A DNA stretch of 64,000 nt from Glycomyces sambucus (lineage in GTDB: Bacteria; Actinomycetota; Actinomycetes; Mycobacteriales; Micromonosporaceae): the NCBI RefSeq assembly GCF_900102815.1, contig NZ_FNGF01000001.1:1-64000 (forward strand). Reading direction: 5' to 3'. Under the pieces are notes generated by a model. It worked only from the letters and a program-made list of their open reading frames with translations, was not told the DNA's origin and made no database searches. Position 1 is the first letter of the stretch, and each line of letters begins with the position of its first letter. The translations under genes and the position numbers were made by a program. Shown piece by piece: positions 17,521 through 24,947 of the stretch.

Positions 17521-18396
17521 TCAGGCGGTCCGGTCGGCGGTGTGGGCGAGGACGGCGGCGACGACCTCGTCCCAGACCCGCGGCGGGGCGATCTCGTGGC
17601 CGGTCCGCTCCATCGGGAGCAGGCGGGCGCCGGGGATCGCATCGGCCAGCGCCTCGCCGTGGCCGAAGGGGAACATGGGGTCCTCGGTCCCGTGGAGCAC
17701 CAGGGTCGGTGCACTGATGTGAGGCAGCCGGTCGCGCCAGGGCTCGCCGGCGTCCAGCAGGAACGGGTTGGTCATCTGCGCGGCGAGGTCGGCGGCGCGG
17801 TCGAAGGTGAGCGCGGCCGACTCGCGGACCGCGGCCTCGTCGAACGGGGCGGTCCGGGCGGCGTAGGGGCGCTCGCCTTCGACGATGGCGTCGACGGCGG
17901 CGGCGCGGTCCGACCAGTCCACCGGTGCGGGCTCCGCTTCGAACAGCGCCTGGATCTCGGGGGCCGGGGCCGGCAGGTCCGGGTGGTGGTGGCCGGGGCC
18001 GCCCGGGGTGCCGGAGGCGAGGGTGAGGGTCGCGACGCGCTGCGGGTGATCGAGTGCCAGGAGCTGCCCGACGGCCGCGCCCTGGGACATGCCGACGACG
18101 TGCACGGCCGCGAGTCCGAGTGCGTCGATGAGGCCGGCAGCGTCGTCGACCAGGTCGCGGAGGGTGTAGGCGGGGGCGCCGGCCTCGCTCGTGGTGGAGC
18201 GTCCGGTGTCGCGGCCGTCGTAGCGGATGACGAACCGCGGGCCGTCGGCGAGGCGCCGGCACAGCGCCTCGGGCCAGTTGACCATGGAGTGGGCGGCGCC
18301 GTGGATGAGCAGGACGGCCGGGTCGCCGGGCTCGCCGAACGTCTCGGTGCACAGTTCGACGCCGTTGGCGGTGAGGAGCTTCTCGTCGGAGGACAT
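17521..18396 (-). CDS. Alpha/beta hydrolase
   Basis: A 291-residue alpha/beta-hydrolase-fold enzyme with the oxyanion segment LLIHGAAHSM (29-38), the nucleophile elbow GMSQG (S104), a late aspartate in LHGTEDPMFP and a histidine in RTGHE. It belongs to the broad esterase/epoxide hydrolase-like group; the substrate is unknown. The ATG at 18396 has AGAAGGG upstream. It is divergent from a MarR regulator, with two palindromes in the shared region, so it is probably repressed by that regulator and induced by an aromatic or antibiotic-like ligand. Confidence 0.88.
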   Translation of the reverse strand: MSSDEKLLTANGVELCTETFGEPGDPAVLLIHGAAHSMVNWPEALCRRLADGPRFVIRYDGRDTGRSTTSEAGAPAYTLRDLVDDAAGLIDALGLAAVHVVGMSQGAAVGQLLALDHPQRVATLTLASGTPGGPGHHHPDLPAPAPEIQALFEAEPAPVDWSDRAAAVDAIVEGERPYAARTAPFDEAAVRESAALTFDRAADLAAQMTNPFLLDAGEPWRDRLPHISAPTLVLHGTEDPMFPFGHGEALADAIPGARLLPMERTGHEIAPPRVWDEVVAAVLAHTADRTA

Positions 18397-18417
18397 GGCT
18401 GCGGACCCTTCTCGAAA

Positions 18418-18439
18418 TCTTCGTTACGTGTAACGAAGA
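18418..18439. promoter_or_regulatory. Palindromic MarR operator 1
   Basis: TCTTCGTTAC and GTAACGAAGA are perfect 10-bp inverted arms around a 2-base centre. It lies just upstream of the hydrolase and between the two divergent genes. Confidence 0.7.
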
Positions 18440-18454
18440 TGACCGTATCCCGAT

Positions 18455-18474
18455 GTTGGTTACATGTCAACAAC
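18455..18474. promoter_or_regulatory. Palindromic MarR operator 2, overlapping the marR promoter
   Basis: The core GTTACATGTCAAC is a degenerate copy of the first palindrome (GTTACGTGTAAC). It overlaps the -35 region (TTGGTT, 18456-18461) of a promoter whose -10 is TATGCT (18480-18485), so binding would block marR transcription. Confidence 0.6.
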
Positions 18475-18491
18475 GGGCCTATGCTCGGAGG

Positions 18492-18989
18492 ATGACCGAC
18501 ACCGACCGGCCGCGCCGAGCCTCGGTCGCCTGGGCGCGCTATCGCCGGATGCGCCAGATCCTCGACGCCGCGGTCGCCCGCGACCTCGAGCGCGAATGCG
18601 ACCTCTCCCTGCCCGAGTACGAGGTGCTCGCGGCGATGGAGTCCACCGAGGACCAGTGCATCCGGGTGAGCGCCCTGGCCGACCGGATGGGGTGGGCGCA
18701 CAGTCGGCTGTCGCGCCAGCTCGGCCGGATGCAGCGGCGCGGCCTCATCGGCCGCGAGCCCTGCGACCTGGACGGCCGGGGCGACGACGTGGTCTTCACC
18801 GACGCCGGCACGAGCCTCCTGCGCACGGCCGCCGTGGCGCACCGCGACGCCGTCGAACGCCACTTCACCGACGCGCTGACCGAACGCCAGCTCGACGAGC
18901 TCACCGCCATCGCCGAGTCGATCGACGACCACCGCGCCTCCGGTGCCGAGACCCGCCCGCGCACAGAACCGGACACGCCGAGCGCCTGA
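18492..18989 (+). CDS. MarR-family transcriptional regulator
   Basis: A 165-residue winged-helix regulator. The core has LSLPEYEVLAAME, IRVSALADRMGWAHSRLSRQLGRMQRRGL (recognition helix, about 58-85) and the wing DLDGRGDDVVFTDAG. An upstream in-frame ATG at 18453 would place the start inside operator 2, so the ATG at 18492 is preferred. The -10 box TATGCT ends 6 bases before this ATG, so the transcript is probably leaderless. Operators 1 and 2 suggest that it represses itself and the divergent hydrolase. Confidence 0.88.
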   Translation: MTDTDRPRRASVAWARYRRMRQILDAAVARDLERECDLSLPEYEVLAAMESTEDQCIRVSALADRMGWAHSRLSRQLGRMQRRGLIGREPCDLDGRGDDVVFTDAGTSLLRTAAVAHRDAVERHFTDALTERQLDELTAIAESIDDHRASGAETRPRTEPDTPSA

Positions 18990-19057
18990 GCCCCGCATCC
19001 GACGCTCCTCCGACCCTGGCCGGTCACGGTACGACCGATATTTTGACGTGATTTTGA

Positions 19058-19079
19058 GTTCACTGCGAGTTCACTTGAA
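19058..19079 (+). promoter_or_regulatory. PhoP-type direct repeat (PHO box) before the polyphosphate cluster
   Basis: Two adjacent 11-base units, GTTCACTGCGA and GTTCACTTGAA. The GTTCA core and 11-base period match the Streptomyces PHO box; read as TCACTGC, 4 bases, TCACTTG it also resembles the mycobacterial PhoP site. It lies 47 bases before the VTC-domain gene. Confidence 0.65.
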
Positions 19080-19125
19080 CCTGCCGAAACTTAACTACTG
19101 GTGTTCCCAAGCGTGAAGGAGCACC

Positions 19126-19977
19126 ATGAGTCAAGCCGACGGACCTGACGCCGGCCATCTGCGGCGCACCGCGAGTGCGCTGCACTCGTTCAACCGGTTC
19201 GAGATCAAGTACCTGCTCTCCTATGAGGACGTCCCGCGGCTGCGAGAGGCGCTGCGTGCGCGCATGGAGGCCGATCCCTACTCGGTCAAGGGCGGGTATC
19301 CCGTCTGCAGCCTCTACTACGATTCGCAATCCCTGCGCTACTACTGGGAGAAGATCGAAGGGCTCCACTTCCGGCGCAAACTGCGGATCCGCAACTACGG
19401 TGAACGCCACGAGCTGACCGACGAATCCCCGGTCTACGTGGAGATCAAGCAGCGCGTCAACCGGGTCACGCAGAAGCGGCGCGTCAAGGTGCCGTACCTG
19501 CTGGCCCGGCGCCTGTGCAACGACGGCGTCCTCATCGACCACCTCCCCGAGCAGCGGCCGTTCCTCGAAGAGGTCATGGGCCTGGTCGATCGACACGGCC
19601 TGCGTCCCACCGCGATCACCGCGTACAACCGAGAGGCGTACCTGGGCTCCGACGCGGACCTGGGGCTGCGGGTGACGATCGACCACCGGGTGCGCGGGCG
19701 CGACCGCGACTTCCACCTCGGCGCCGAGGTCGAGAACCGCCTCATCATCCCGCCGCAGAAGGCGGTCGTGGAGGTCAAGGCCAACGAGCGGGTCCCGTAC
19801 TGGGTCACCGACACGGCCGCGCGCCTGGGCATGGAGGTCGTGCGGGTCTCCAAGTACTGCCAGAGCGTCGAGGCGCACGGCCTCGCCCCCCGCTCGGTGT
19901 TCCACGTCCCGGTCGAGGAGGACCACGACGTGCACTCCAAACCCGAGCACAACGCGGTCGCCGCACCCGTCCACTAG
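19126..19977 (+). CDS. VTC-domain polyphosphate polymerase-like protein
   Basis: A 283-residue protein with the VTC tunnel fold of triphosphate-tunnel enzymes, as in the yeast Vtc4 polyphosphate polymerase catalytic domain. Basic and acidic strand residues are present in order: FNRFEIKYLL, SLYYDS, FRRKLRIRNYG, VYVEIKQRV, KAVVEVKANERVPYW and VSKYC. The lysine/arginine and glutamate residues in these strands line the phosphate tunnel in the family. The ATG has AAGGAG upstream. It starts a three-gene cluster (VTC, DUF4956, CotH-like) that is conserved in many bacteria. The upstream PhoP-type repeat fits a role in phosphate storage. Confidence 0.88.
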   Translation: MSQADGPDAGHLRRTASALHSFNRFEIKYLLSYEDVPRLREALRARMEADPYSVKGGYPVCSLYYDSQSLRYYWEKIEGLHFRRKLRIRNYGERHELTDESPVYVEIKQRVNRVTQKRRVKVPYLLARRLCNDGVLIDHLPEQRPFLEEVMGLVDRHGLRPTAITAYNREAYLGSDADLGLRVTIDHRVRGRDRDFHLGAEVENRLIIPPQKAVVEVKANERVPYWVTDTAARLGMEVVRVSKYCQSVEAHGLAPRSVFHVPVEEDHDVHSKPEHNAVAAPVH

Positions 19978-20066
19978 TCAGCGCCCCGGACCGCCCGCAG
20001 CCGGGCGGGACCGGTGGTCCTCCCCGGGGCCGGCGTGCCCCAGTCAACGGAAAGCGAAACGCTTCA

Positions 20067-20750
20067 ATGGATTTCCTGAACACCCTCAACGACAGCACTG
20101 GCGAGTTCAGCTACCTGGACATCGCACTGTCGCTGTCGTTGTCGTTCGTGCTCAGCTGCGTCATCGGCATCGTGTACCGCAAGACGCACCGCAACGTCTC
20201 ATACAGCCAGTCCTATGTGCAGACCATGATCGTCATGGGCGTCATCATCGCGATGATCATGCTCATCATCGGCTCGAACGTGGCCCGGGCCTTCGCGCTC
20301 GTAGGCGCCCTGTCGATCATCCGGTTCCGCAACGCGCTCAAGGAGACCCGCGACGTCGGGTACATCTTCCTGGTGATGGGCGTGGGCATGGCCTGCGGCA
20401 CCAGGTTCTACACCCTCGCGGTCATCGCCACCGTCGTCATCTGCCTGGCGCTGCTGATCATGCACCGGTTCAACTGGTTCCACCACGCCGTGCAGCGCCA
20501 GGTCGTCAAGGCGCAGGTCCCGGCGCACGAGGACCTCTCCGGCGAGATCGACGACGTGCTCATCCGCCACACCGACGAGTACGAGCAGGTCAGCATCGAG
20601 ACGATCAGGGGCGGTGCGCTGACGGAGATGACCTACACGGTCAAGCTCAAGAAGGGCACGAGCGCCGCCGACCTGCTCGCCTCCCTGCGCGAGGTCATCC
20701 AGGGCCAGCAGGTGACGGTGCTGACCGGCTACGACCAGACGGACCTGTAG
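20067..20750 (+). CDS. DUF4956 membrane protein
   Basis: A 227-residue protein. Three or four hydrophobic helices lie at about 17-38, 51-72 and 96-125, with the family signature RAFALVGALSIIRFRNALKETRD between them; the last 80 residues form a soluble ferredoxin-like regulatory domain. DUF4956 proteins are encoded beside VTC-domain enzymes and probably form the membrane part of a polyphosphate synthesis or transport complex; this role is inferred from gene linkage. A small hairpin (AAGCG/CGCTT, 20052-20064) sits right before the ATG in place of a strong ribosome site. Confidence 0.85.
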   Translation: MDFLNTLNDSTGEFSYLDIALSLSLSFVLSCVIGIVYRKTHRNVSYSQSYVQTMIVMGVIIAMIMLIIGSNVARAFALVGALSIIRFRNALKETRDVGYIFLVMGVGMACGTRFYTLAVIATVVICLALLIMHRFNWFHHAVQRQVVKAQVPAHEDLSGEIDDVLIRHTDEYEQVSIETIRGGALTEMTYTVKLKKGTSAADLLASLREVIQGQQVTVLTGYDQTDL

Positions 20751-20752
20751 CC

Positions 20753-22372
20753 GTGCGCGCCCAGGGCCGGAGACTCCGCCACCGCCTGCCGGTGAGCCTG
20801 CGCCACTACTGGCGGCTCATCGCCGGCTCAGTGGGACTGGTGCTCGCGCTCGCCCTCGTCATCGGCACGGTCCGGGTCTCGGCCCTGGCCTACTCCGACG
20901 ACAACGAGGGCTTCACGGTGAACTGGGACGTCGAGGGCACCGTCGACCTCTTCGACACCTCGGCGGCCCATGAGATCTCGCTGGAGTATGACGAGGCCGA
21001 CTACCAGGACATGGTGGCGACCTTCCAGGACTCGGGAGAGAAGGAGTGGATCAAGGCCGACATCACCATCGACGGCACCACCATCAGCGACGTCGGCATC
21101 CGCCTGAAGGGCAACTCCACACTCGCGAGCCTCGGCGGCGGCATCGACACCGGCGGCGCCGAAGGCGGGAGGGAGATGCCCGAGGGCATGGAAATGCCTG
21201 AAGGAATGGAGATGCCGGAGGGCATGGAGTTCCCCGGCGGGGGTGAGATGCCCGAAGGCGGCATGGAGTTCCCCGGCGGGGGTGGCGGCATGGGCGGGAT
21301 GTCCTCGCTCAGCTTCGACGAGCCCGAGAACCTGCCGTGGCTGGTCGACTTCTCCAAGTTCATCGACGGCCAGGTCTACCAGGGCAACCAGCAGATCACC
21401 TTCCGGGTCGACTCCGGCATGGGCTCGTCGTCCCTGGCCGAGGCCACCGCGATCGGCATGGTGGGCGACAGCGGCGAGGCGAGCTACGACTACACGTACT
21501 CGACCATGTCGGTCAACGGCTCCGAGGCGGTCACCCGCCGGGTCGTCGACGCCATGGACACCACGTGGGCCACCGAGGAGTACGGGGCCGAGGCCGGGGT
21601 GCTCTACAAGGCGCGCGCCGGAGGCGACCTGTCCTACCAGGGCACCGACCCTGAGGACTACGAGGACGACTTCAAGCAGGTCAACATGGAGGGATCCGAT
21701 GAGCTGCAGTACATCGTGGACTTCCTGCAATGGCTTGAGGACGCCGACGACGCGACCTTCACCACCGAGCTGGGCCAGTGGGTGGACGTGGACTCGTTCG
21801 CAAACTACACGGCTCTGCAGAACCTGATCACCAACGGCGACGACATGGCCGGGGCCGGCAGCAACTACTACCTCTGGTACGACTTCGACACGGGCCTGCT
21901 CAGCGTCATCACCTGGGACCTGGACCTGACGTTGAACAACGCGACCCTGGCGCCCGATGAGACCGCCTCGATCGGCGGTTTCGGCGGCGGCGGTGACGGC
22001 GAGGGAGGCGGATTCCCTGAGGGCATGGAGATGCCCGAAGGAATGGAGATGCCCGAAGGCATGGAGTTCCCCGGCGGCGGTGAGATGCCCGAGGGCATGG
22101 ACGGCGGCGGGTTCGGCATGGGTTCGGGAGCCTCGGACTTCAAGTCGCGCTTCATCGAGTTGTTCGGCGACGAGTACATGTCCGCCTACCGCGACCTGTA
22201 CGAGCGCTTGTACGCCTCCGGCGCCGCGATCGAAGCGCTCGAGACCGCGCAGCGGGCGGCCGAGCTCAACGGCGGCGACGTCGGGGAGGACGCCGAGGCG
22301 CTGCGGGCGGTCATTCAGGAGCGCACCGAGTTCCTGGAAGGGGAGCTCAGCGCCTCCGCCACGGGTGAATGA
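20753..22372 (+). CDS. CotH-kinase-like membrane-anchored protein with Met-rich repeats
   Basis: A 539-residue protein; a GTG start lies 2 bases after the DUF4956 stop. One N-terminal membrane helix (about 22-45) anchors an extracellular CotH-kinase-like domain. Signatures include the strand IKADITIDGTTISDVGIRLKGNST, VLYKARAGG (about 283-291), NYYLWYDFDTG (371-381) and the metal-binding WDLDLT (388-393). Two low-complexity tracts made of PEGME and PGGG units interrupt it at residues 141-182 and 421-457. CotH enzymes phosphorylate proteins; here it is the third gene of a VTC/DUF4956/CotH cluster, suggesting a link to polyphosphate at the cell surface. Confidence 0.82.
   Translation: MRAQGRRLRHRLPVSLRHYWRLIAGSVGLVLALALVIGTVRVSALAYSDDNEGFTVNWDVEGTVDLFDTSAAHEISLEYDEADYQDMVATFQDSGEKEWIKADITIDGTTISDVGIRLKGNSTLASLGGGIDTGGAEGGREMPEGMEMPEGMEMPEGMEFPGGGEMPEGGMEFPGGGGGMGGMSSLSFDEPENLPWLVDFSKFIDGQVYQGNQQITFRVDSGMGSSSLAEATAIGMVGDSGEASYDYTYSTMSVNGSEAVTRRVVDAMDTTWATEEYGAEAGVLYKARAGGDLSYQGTDPEDYEDDFKQVNMEGSDELQYIVDFLQWLEDADDATFTTELGQWVDVDSFANYTALQNLITNGDDMAGAGSNYYLWYDFDTGLLSVITWDLDLTLNNATLAPDETASIGGFGGGGDGEGGGFPEGMEMPEGMEMPEGMEFPGGGEMPEGMDGGGFGMGSGASDFKSRFIELFGDEYMSAYRDLYERLYASGAAIEALETAQRAAELNGGDVGEDAEALRAVIQERTEFLEGELSASATGE
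21173..21298 (+). repeat. Met-Pro-Glu-Gly tandem repeat, first tract in the CotH gene
   Basis: Degenerate 15-base units coding for EMPEG/MEMPEG, then MEFPGGG units. A second related tract occurs at 22013-22123. Codon wobble between units shows that this is old protein-level repetition and not a new DNA slippage. Confidence 0.8.
22013..22123 (+). repeat. Met-Pro-Glu-Gly tandem repeat, second tract in the CotH gene
   Basis: The tract reads FPEGMEMPEGMEMPEGMEFP and then GGGEMPEGMDGGG, nearly the same unit order as the first tract, 240 residues later. One tract probably arose by copying the other. Confidence 0.8.
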
Positions 22373-22380
22373 CCGAAGGC

Positions 22381-22416
22381 CGCGTGGGCGGTGCCGGCCT
22401 CGGCACCGCCCACGCG
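22381..22416. terminator. Bidirectional 16-bp terminator hairpin
   Basis: Arms 22381-22396 and 22401-22416 are perfectly complementary with loop GCCT. It lies between the convergent CotH-like and histidine kinase genes, 8 bases after one stop and 10 before the other. Confidence 0.85.
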
Positions 22417-22426
22417 ATCGCGTGCC

Positions 22427-23971
22427 TCACACGTGCGGCGCGAGGTCACGGGCCGCTGACGAATCGGGCAGCAGCACTTGGAACGTGGCGCCGCCGCCCG
22501 GAGTGGCCGACAACCGCACGCAACCGCCGTGGGCGGTCACGATCGCCACCACAATGGACAGGCCGAGGCCGGAGCCGCCTTCGTCGGTACCGCGGCGCCG
22601 TGCACGGCCCTGGTCGAGGCGGAAGAGTCGCTCGAAGATCGCCTCCGCGTGCTCGGGCGCGACACCCGGTCCGGTGTCGGCCACTTCGATGACGGCGGCG
22701 GGGAAGGACGGGGAATCCCCGATCTGCGCGAGCCACGGCGTATCCGGCTCGGGTCCGCGGCCGATCCGGACGGTGATGTCGCTTCCAGAAGGCGTGTGCC
22801 GCAACGCGTTCGCAACGAGGTTGGTGACGACCTGGCGCAACCGGGGCTCGTCGCCTTGAAGCTCGACCGCGTCGAGGAACTCGTCGTCACCGCCGATGAG
22901 CGGCTCGAGGGCGATGAACCGGTCCGGTTCGCGCAGATGCGCGGCGCCGATGACGTCGGCCGCGATGCCGAGCAGGTCGACCTGTCCGAACTGGAGCGGC
23001 CGTTCGCGGTCGAGGGCCGCCAGGAGCATGAGGTCGTCCAGCAGCAGCCCCATGCGGCGGGCCTCGGCTTCGATCCTGCCGATGGTCTCGTCCAGGACGG
23101 GGCCGATCGGCACCCCGCCGCGGTGGTACAGCTGCGCGAAGCCCTTGATGGACGTCAGCGGTGTGCGCAGTTCGTGCGAGGCGTCGGCGAGGAACTGGCG
23201 CAGGCGCCCCTCGGACGCGGTGCTGGCGTCGAGCGCGGACTGGATGCGGGTGAGCATGGTGTTCAGCGCCAGGCCCAGCCGGCCGGTCTCGGTGTGCGGG
23301 TCGCAGTCGGCCACCCGCTCGGCGAGCCGCCCGTCGGCGATCGCCGCGGCCGTGGACTCCATGCGGTCCAGGGGGCGCAGGCCGGCTCTGACCACCCAGA
23401 AGGCGCCGCAGGCGAGGAGTCCGAGGATGGCGAGCGTGACGGCGCCGCCGATGAGCAGCAGGCTCTCGGTGGCGGCCTCGACCTGGTCGGCGGAGAGCGC
23501 GAGGACGGCGAAGCCGCTGTCGTCCGGAGCGGTGACCACCAGGACCCGCCACGCGTGCCCGTCGTCGTCGGTCACGGTGCGCGACTCGCCAGACGCCGCT
23601 CGCTCCGCCAGGTCACCGAGGTCGGTCAGGGCGGCGGGCTCCGACTCGGTCCGGGCCTCGCCGATCGCGTACTGGTACTCCCCCGCGGCGTCGTACGCGT
23701 AGACGCGCGGGTTGTCGGGCATGTCGGCCGCTCTCGCGCTCAGCGGGAAGGACTCGTCCGGCGGCGTGCGCGGCAAGGGCATCTCGCCGCTGAGCTCCGC
23801 CGCTCCCCGGAGCTGGTCGTCGATGCGCTGGGTCAGGACGTTCTGCAGGAGCGCGGTGGCCGTCAGCATGGCGAGTGCGAGCGCCAGCCCGCAGATGCCG
23901 ACGATCGTGACGGTCATGCGGGAGCGGATCGTCCAGAACCGCCAGCGCCGGGGAAGCGGCGGCTTCCTCAC
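22427..23971 (-). CDS. Sensor histidine kinase
   Basis: A 514-residue class I histidine kinase. Membrane helices at about 19-43 and 171-193 flank a 125-residue extracellular sensor; HAMP follows; the dimerisation helix carries the phospho-acceptor H266 (SHELRTPLTS); the ATP domain has the N box (NLVANALRHT, 384-393), G1 (DTGPG, D432) and G2 (GSGLGLS). A GTG start overlaps the stop of the response regulator gene (GTGA). It resembles the PhoR/TrcS-like kinases of mycobacteria. It probably pairs with the regulator upstream to sense an envelope or phosphate-related signal. Confidence 0.92.
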   Translation of the reverse strand: MRKPPLPRRWRFWTIRSRMTVTIVGICGLALALAMLTATALLQNVLTQRIDDQLRGAAELSGEMPLPRTPPDESFPLSARAADMPDNPRVYAYDAAGEYQYAIGEARTESEPAALTDLGDLAERAASGESRTVTDDDGHAWRVLVVTAPDDSGFAVLALSADQVEAATESLLLIGGAVTLAILGLLACGAFWVVRAGLRPLDRMESTAAAIADGRLAERVADCDPHTETGRLGLALNTMLTRIQSALDASTASEGRLRQFLADASHELRTPLTSIKGFAQLYHRGGVPIGPVLDETIGRIEAEARRMGLLLDDLMLLAALDRERPLQFGQVDLLGIAADVIGAAHLREPDRFIALEPLIGGDDEFLDAVELQGDEPRLRQVVTNLVANALRHTPSGSDITVRIGRGPEPDTPWLAQIGDSPSFPAAVIEVADTGPGVAPEHAEAIFERLFRLDQGRARRRGTDEGGSGLGLSIVVAIVTAHGGCVRLSATPGGGATFQVLLPDSSAARDLAPHV

Positions 23972-24723
23972 CGCGGGAGCCGCAGCGCGTAGCCGAAGCC
24001 GCGGATCGTCTGGATGAGCGGCGCTCCGCCCGCGTCGATCTTCCTGCGCAGGTAGTACACGTAGGACTCGACGATGCGCCCGTTGCCGCCGAAGTCGTAA
24101 CCCCAGACGCGGTCGAGGATCTGGTCCTTGCTGACGACCTTCCCCGCGTTGACCATCAGGTAGTGGAGCAGGCGGAACTCCGTCGGCGAGAGCTGGACGG
24201 GCCGCTTCGCCCGGCGCACTTCGTGCAGTGCCTCGTCGAGTTCGAGATCGGCGTACCGCAGCACCTGCTCGTCCCGCGGCACGGCGATCTTCGAACGCCG
24301 CAGGATCGCCTGGACCCGGAGGATGACCTCTTCGAGGTCGAACGGCTTGGTGACGTAGTCGTCGGCGCCGACGGTCAGTCCGGCGACCCGGTCGCGCACC
24401 GAGTGGCGGGCGGTGAGGAACAGGACCGGCAGCTCCGGGAGGTCCGCGTGGAGCCGCTTGGCGACCTCGAAGCCGTCCAGGTCCGGCAGCATCACGTCGA
24501 GGACGACCAGGTCGGGGCGAAACGACTCGGCGGCACGGAAGCACTCGGCGGCGTCGGTGGCGACCACGACGTCGAAACCGGTCAGGCGCAGGGTCGCCGA
24601 CAGGAGCGCCCCGATGTTCTCCTCGTCGTCGACGACGAGGATCCGCGACTTCGCGGCGGCCTGATCCGCACCTCCGTACATCCCGGTGACGGCGGCCGCG
24701 GAGCCGGAGTTGGCGTCGGTCAT
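23968..24723 (-). CDS. OmpR/PhoB-family response regulator, PhoP-like
   Basis: A 251-residue regulator. The receiver domain has acidic residues D32-D33, phospho-acceptor D76 (LVVLDVMLP), FLTAR and VTKPF; the C-terminal winged helix has LSPTEFRLLHYLMVNAG and VWGYDFGGNGRIVESYVYYLRRKID, very close to mycobacterial PhoP and TrcR. The ATG at 24723 has GGGAGGGA upstream. It is coupled to the kinase. A PhoP-type repeat stands before the VTC gene nearby and an 11-base-period repeat lies upstream of this gene, so both could be targets; this is inferred. Confidence 0.92.
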   Translation of the reverse strand: MTDANSGSAAAVTGMYGGADQAAAKSRILVVDDEENIGALLSATLRLTGFDVVVATDAAECFRAAESFRPDLVVLDVMLPDLDGFEVAKRLHADLPELPVLFLTARHSVRDRVAGLTVGADDYVTKPFDLEEVILRVQAILRRSKIAVPRDEQVLRYADLELDEALHEVRRAKRPVQLSPTEFRLLHYLMVNAGKVVSKDQILDRVWGYDFGGNGRIVESYVYYLRRKIDAGGAPLIQTIRGFGYALRLPR

Positions 24724-24865
24724 CGTCCCTCCCTCGCGCGGTTCGGGTCGCGCGACGGAGGTGACGACTCGCTCGTGGCGGCAGGATCGTGCCGGTTCGG
24801 CAGGGCGCTGGACTGGTGCATGACCTGATCGTGGCACCGGTGACTGAATGCGGCCTCAGTCCCAA

Positions 24866-24881
24866 CTCAAAGATCGCTCAA
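24866..24881 (-). promoter_or_regulatory. Direct repeat upstream of the response regulator
   Basis: On the minus strand TTGAG occurs twice with an 11-base period (24877-24881 and 24866-24870), the spacing expected for an OmpR-family dimer. It lies about 145 bases before the regulator start and may be an autoregulatory site. Confidence 0.3.
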
Positions 24882-24947
24882 TGATGCGGCTCCCACGCGC
24901 CTTCGAGCGGGTTCCGAGCCGCTTCTGGTACTCGCGGGCCTTCAGGA

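Noticed and set aside
22478-23992. 504-codon frame opposite the histidine kinase
   Set aside because: Shadow of the kinase reading frame; the kinase has every expected motif.
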